DNA from: Rhodeus uyekii
Lineage: Eukaryota > Chordata > Actinopteri > Cypriniformes > Acheilognathidae
Direction: 5' to 3'
Length of the DNA stretch: 64,000 nucleotides
NCBI GenBank assembly: GCA_037043235.1
Contig: JAWRVZ010000178.1
Location: 606,259-670,258, forward strand
This document shows, piece after piece, positions 59,991 to 64,000 of this stretch. The position numbers were made by a program, and so were the translations under genes. A model generated the notes under the pieces. The model was not told the origin of the DNA. It saw only the letters and a list, made by a program, of their open reading frames with translations, and made no database searches. Position 1 is the stretch's first letter, and each line of letters opens with the position of its first letter.

Positions 59991-61605
59991 CAGTTTTATG
60001 CAAAGGTTTGGGCACCCCTAATAATTATCATAATTTCAGTTTATAATGTGCCGGGCTTTCAAAGCCACAACTTCATTTGGATATAATTTATACCTTATGA
60101 AAACAGTAACATTTCAGTTCTGAAATGGCATTTATTGAATCAACAGAAACAATACAATTTGAGTCATAGCAAAAACAGACAGGTGCAAAAATGTGGGCAC
60201 CCCAATGAAATTATCACATTAATATTTAGTAGAGCCCCCTTTTGCTGAAATAACAGCATGTAGTCGCTTCTTATAGCCACTGAGAAGTCCCTGGATTCTG
60301 GTTGCAGGTATTTTGGACCATTCTTCCTTGCAAAATGTCTCCAGTTCAGTCAGGTTTGATGGTTTCCGAGTGTGGACAACCTCCTTCAAATCATTACATA
60401 GATTTTCGATGATATTCAAGTCTGGACTGCGATGGCCATTCTAGAACATTGTATCTGTGTCTGACCATGAATTCCTTGGTAGATTTGGAGCAATGCTTTG
60501 GATCATTATCCTGCTGAAACAACCAACCCTGGCATAACTTCATCCTCTTGACTGATTCTTGAACACTGTTCTTAAGAATCTGCTGATACTGGATGGAATC
60601 CATTTGACCCTCAACTTTGACAAGGTTTCCAGTACCTGTGCTTGCCCCATAGCATGAAGGACCCACCACCACATTTTACAGTAGGGAGCAAGTTCTTCTC
60701 CTGGAACGCTGTGTTCTTTTTCCTCCATACAAAGCTCTTCTGGTTGTGACCAAACAGCTCTATCTCAGTTTCATCTGTCCACAGAACTTGTCCAGATGAG
60801 CCTTTGCATACCTCAAATGACTCTGTTTGTTGGCAAGACGCGGAAAAGGCTTTTTCCGCATCACCCTTTCATTGAGCTGTTCCTTGTGCAAAGTACGCTG
60901 GACTGTGGAACGATGTACAATGACACCATCAGCAGCGAGATGTTCTTGGAGATCTTTGGAGGTGGTCTGTAAATTGTATTTGACCATTCTAACCATACTT
61001 CGCCTTTGCCTTTCAGATATCTTTCTTGGCCTGCCACATCTTTCCTTCACATGGACTGTTCCTGTTGCCTTCCATTTTCTAACTATATTTCTGACTGGAG
61101 ACAGGGACCTTAAACCTTTGTGATAACTTTTAACATGCTTCTCCTAACTCACACTGATGAATTATCCTAGTTTTTAAGTCATTGGGGAGTTCTTTTGAGG
61201 TTCCCATGTTGCTACTTTCCAGTAGAGAATCGAAGAGAAGCACAACTGGCAATTAGCAAACTTAAATATCCTTTTTCATGATTGGTTGCACCTGTGTTTC
61301 CAGTCTAATGTTCATTGAGCCAATAACATCAATTTTGTGTTGCAAACAATCAGCATTAAGTGACTACAGGTATTCAAATCAACACAATTGAAAGGGTGGC
61401 CAAACGTTTGCACCGCCTATTTGTCACATTGTATTTTATTTCATACAACTAAATACTGCTACACTAAGTATTTTGGTCTGAAAAACATTGCTTTATCAAG
61501 CTTTCTCTAGAAAATGAATGGCATATCACTAGGATCTTTACTTAAAAAGATTGAGCAGATTACCATGCAGCCTCAGAAAGGTGCCTAAACTTTTGCATAA
61601 AACTG
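59991..61605 (-). mobile_element. Tc1-like transposon, copy 3
   Basis: Same length, termini and insertion point as copies 1 and 2, offset exactly 9,325 bp from copy 2 at both ends. Confidence 0.92.
60219..61207 (-). pseudogene. Tc1-like transposase, inactivated (copy 3)
   Basis: Translated blocks are identical to those of copies 1 and 2 and share their disabling changes. Confidence 0.85.
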
Positions 61606-63503
61606 TATACACTTGTTAGTTATTGCCTTGCGTTGTTTCTAGGCAGTTACTAAGGTGTCGTTATGTTCTTTGATCATAATTTAATCTTTAATCAATTGAT
61701 GATCAATTTTGCTAGCAAGATTTAATGTTAATTATCTTGTTGCTAGCAAGATTTAGAATGAATTCCGAAGTCATTAGCAACATTTAACATAAATAAGCAT
61801 GCTGCTGGCAAGAATTCGCTGAATTAGCATATTGGTAGCAAGATTTATTGTTAATTAACAAGTTGCTATCAAGATTTAGCATGATCTAGCATGTCACTAG
61901 TGAGAATTTGCGTGATCTAGCATGTTGCTAGCAAGATTTAACGTTAATTAACAAGACGCTATTGACATTTAGTGTGAACTAACATCTCGCTAGTGAGATT
62001 TGTTAATTCGTAGGTCGCTTGTGAGATTTAACATGAGTTAACATGTCACTGACGAGAATGAATGTTATTTAACAAGTCACTAGTGAGATTTAATGTTTTA
62101 AAGAACACAAGAGTCAGTTGACGCAGAGACTGGAGGTTATTGATGATTCAGCTGAACAGTGAGTGGTCTGAAATATCAAAGAATAATAATGAATATTAAA
62201 TATAAATCTAAAATAAACAACATTTACATTGGTAATAAACATGAGTAAATAATTAATTGATTACAGAAGTGTTGCAATACTTGGTTAGTACACAAAATGG
62301 CATCTAGGGAACATACATGGAGTTTTTTCATCATGAGGGATCATCAGTGTTGTAACGAAATACCAAAAAATAAATAACAATGCTTTTTGATCCCCAAAGT
62401 GTTGAAAATTGCAATTAGTTTATAAAAATGTTTACGGTTTAATTACATCCTTGGCTTTTAACGGTCAGTTTTCACTCATGTGAACACTTTGTTTTATTTC
62501 TATTTTAAAGATGTAATTAAGTGTATAAAGCCTTTCTTCATGTGAAATAAAATAACTTAAATATTAGTATTTCTTAAATCATTCCTGCACAATTACAATG
62601 GGGATAGTAATGCTGTTTTTTCTAATCTCAAGCAGTTTTCAGATTGAATCGATCTGCCATGTCAGACTTCAGTTCAACACGGCAATTATAGCAGATAAAG
62701 GAATCAAGGCAATGTAATATTTACTCAGGAATAAGTTATAAATAAACTGACGCGAGTGCGCGAGGACGCGCGTTTGAACTTCATTGAGAGTTGCCGTTTC
62801 CATAGTAATCAGCGGGGGGAAGCCTTCACCGAGTAAACACGAATGAGAGTCACAATTTGGCCATATAAGTGCATAAATCTTCAAGCAAACACACTGCAGC
62901 GGTTACTTGATAATCGGAAACAATTTCCGTTTGATCATAAACTCTCTCACATAAATCTATTTTAGGAGTTTATGATCTCTCTCTCCGGCAGTAATGGCGT
63001 CTTTGAAAAGCTTTGAGGCTTTGAATTGCAGCGCTCTGATTCGTTCAAACTTCAGTGCTCTCACTGACAGGGGTGTAATTTTGTGATATTATGTATGTAA
63101 AATAGAGAGATTTAACTTACTAATTAAAGTAAAAAATCGATTGTAGACCTGCAAGTTTTTTTTCAGGATTTAAAAAAATAAAATGCATGCCCATTGGAAT
63201 GGACATGTTCACACATACTGTATTGAAATGTATTATATATCAGGTGTAATGTTGTGATGTTACCAACAGATGGAGTGGACGCTCTATCTAAAATTCAGTT
63301 TTCACTTCATTAGTGAAAGTCTATGGAGATTTTATGACTTTAATCTTCAGTTTTATCAAAAATCATAAGTCTGATCAGTCTGAAAAGGGATAGCAACTCA
63401 AGTCAGAACAGGTCTGAAGTCTGAGCAGAGTTTAGTGGTTGTAGCTTTAAAGCTCTAGGAGGAGATGCTCTGAGAATTTTAGGTAAGAAGAATAATAATA
63501 ATA

Positions 63504-64000
63504 ACTAGATAGAGGAAGTTTATGATATAAACTTCAGTTGGCTTGAGAAAGCCTAGCCTGAAAGTTAAATTTATTTGTAAAAGCTTAAAAAGTTTTGAAA
63601 GTTTACAGATGGATAGATGGAAAGAATTAGATCTTGAGCATATATACTCTTGTTAGTTATTGCCTTCCGTTGTTTCTAGGCAGTTACTAAGGTGTCGTTA
63701 TGTTCTTTGATCATAATTTAATCTTTAATCAATTGATGATCAATTTTGCTAGCAATATTTAATGTTAATTATCTTGTTGCTAGCAAGATTTAGTATGAAT
63801 TCTGAAGTCATTAGCAACATTTAACATAAATAAGCATGTTGCTGGCAAGAATTTGCTGAATTAGCATATTGTTAGCAAGATTTATCGTTAATTAGCTTAA
63901 AAAGTTTTGAGAGTTTAAACTTAAAAAAAAGTTATAATTATGCTTTTTGATCCCCAAAGTGTTGGAAAATTGTAATTAGTTTAAAAAAATGTTTACGGTT
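63504..64000 (+). repeat. Array unit 8 (cut by the window end)
   Basis: Shares the diagnostic variants of unit 3 (AGCCTAGCCTGAAAG, ATATACTCTTGTTAG, and the deletion joining TTAATTAGCTTAAAAAG to the GATCCCCAAAGTG region). Units 7-8 are thus a duplicate of units 2-3. It continues past the window. Confidence 0.85.

Larger units (their letters stand above)
59850..63503 (+). repeat. Array unit 7 (contains Tc1 copy 3)
   Basis: Near-identical to units 2 and 4, but the AT/GT microsatellite and about 100 bp before it are deleted: ATGTAATTAA joins GTGTATAAAGCC at 62520. Confidence 0.9.

Overview
The window is vertebrate nuclear DNA, most probably from a cyprinid-like teleost. It has intron-rich genes with GT-AG splice sites, very abundant CA/GT microsatellites, and the usual teleost repeat set: hAT, Tc1 and pogo/Tigger-like DNA transposons, a 5S-rRNA-derived SINE, a tRNA-derived SINE and an L1/Tx1-like LINE. 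No prokaryotic features are present. Most long open frames are by-products of tandem repeats.

Layout. 1-0.93 kb is a CA microsatellite carrying eight copies of a 20-bp motif. 1.43-1.81 kb is an ATC/ACC triplet tract. 2.9-7.18 kb is a 4.3-kb minisatellite of 18-bp units. 7.68-8.07 kb is CpG-rich with a possible first exon. 8.5-9.7 kb holds two L1-like ORF2 fragments, one a clean 5'-truncated insertion with a target-site duplication. 10.95-14.4 kb is a 3.4-kb strand-asymmetric pyrimidine minisatellite. 16.0-16.6 kb is a GT minisatellite ending about 50 bp before a TATA box.

Genes. lgals3 (galectin-3) runs on the plus strand from about 16.7 to 21.06 kb: an inferred noncoding exon 1 and four coding exons for a 288-residue protein with a Pro/Trp-rich tail and a complete galectin sugar-binding signature. 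mapkbp1 (MAPK-binding protein 1, a JNK scaffold and paralogue of WDR62) runs on the minus strand from 39.94 down to 22.43 kb. I could join 28 coding exons with consistent splice phases into a frame of about 1,259 residues: N-terminal tandem WD40 repeats and a divergent C-terminal half ending in the conserved family helix. The two genes converge tail to tail, with 1.37 kb between their stops. The mapkbp1 introns are loaded with transposons, several nested, and with UG microsatellites (in the transcript) beside splice sites.

From 40.5 kb to the end, the window is a head-to-tail array of about eight units of one transposon-like repeat whose isolated relative sits in lgals3 intron 1. Units are about 2.0-2.3 kb when empty. 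Individual units carry insertions: three apparently identical dead Tc1-like elements at the same site, a nested pair of hAT elements, a hAT-like fragment with a Ser-tRNA-like sequence, and a 1.18-kb retroposon-like insertion encoding an unrecognised membrane/coiled-coil protein. The Tc1-bearing units are near-identical over kilobases, so they are either very recent segmental duplications or an assembly artefact.

The most interesting items are the unrecognised coding retroposon at 40655-41838, the minisatellite that multiplies the 3' splice site of mapkbp1 exon 5 in frame, the inverted repeat pair flanking mapkbp1 exons 15-19, and the transposon-to-satellite array.
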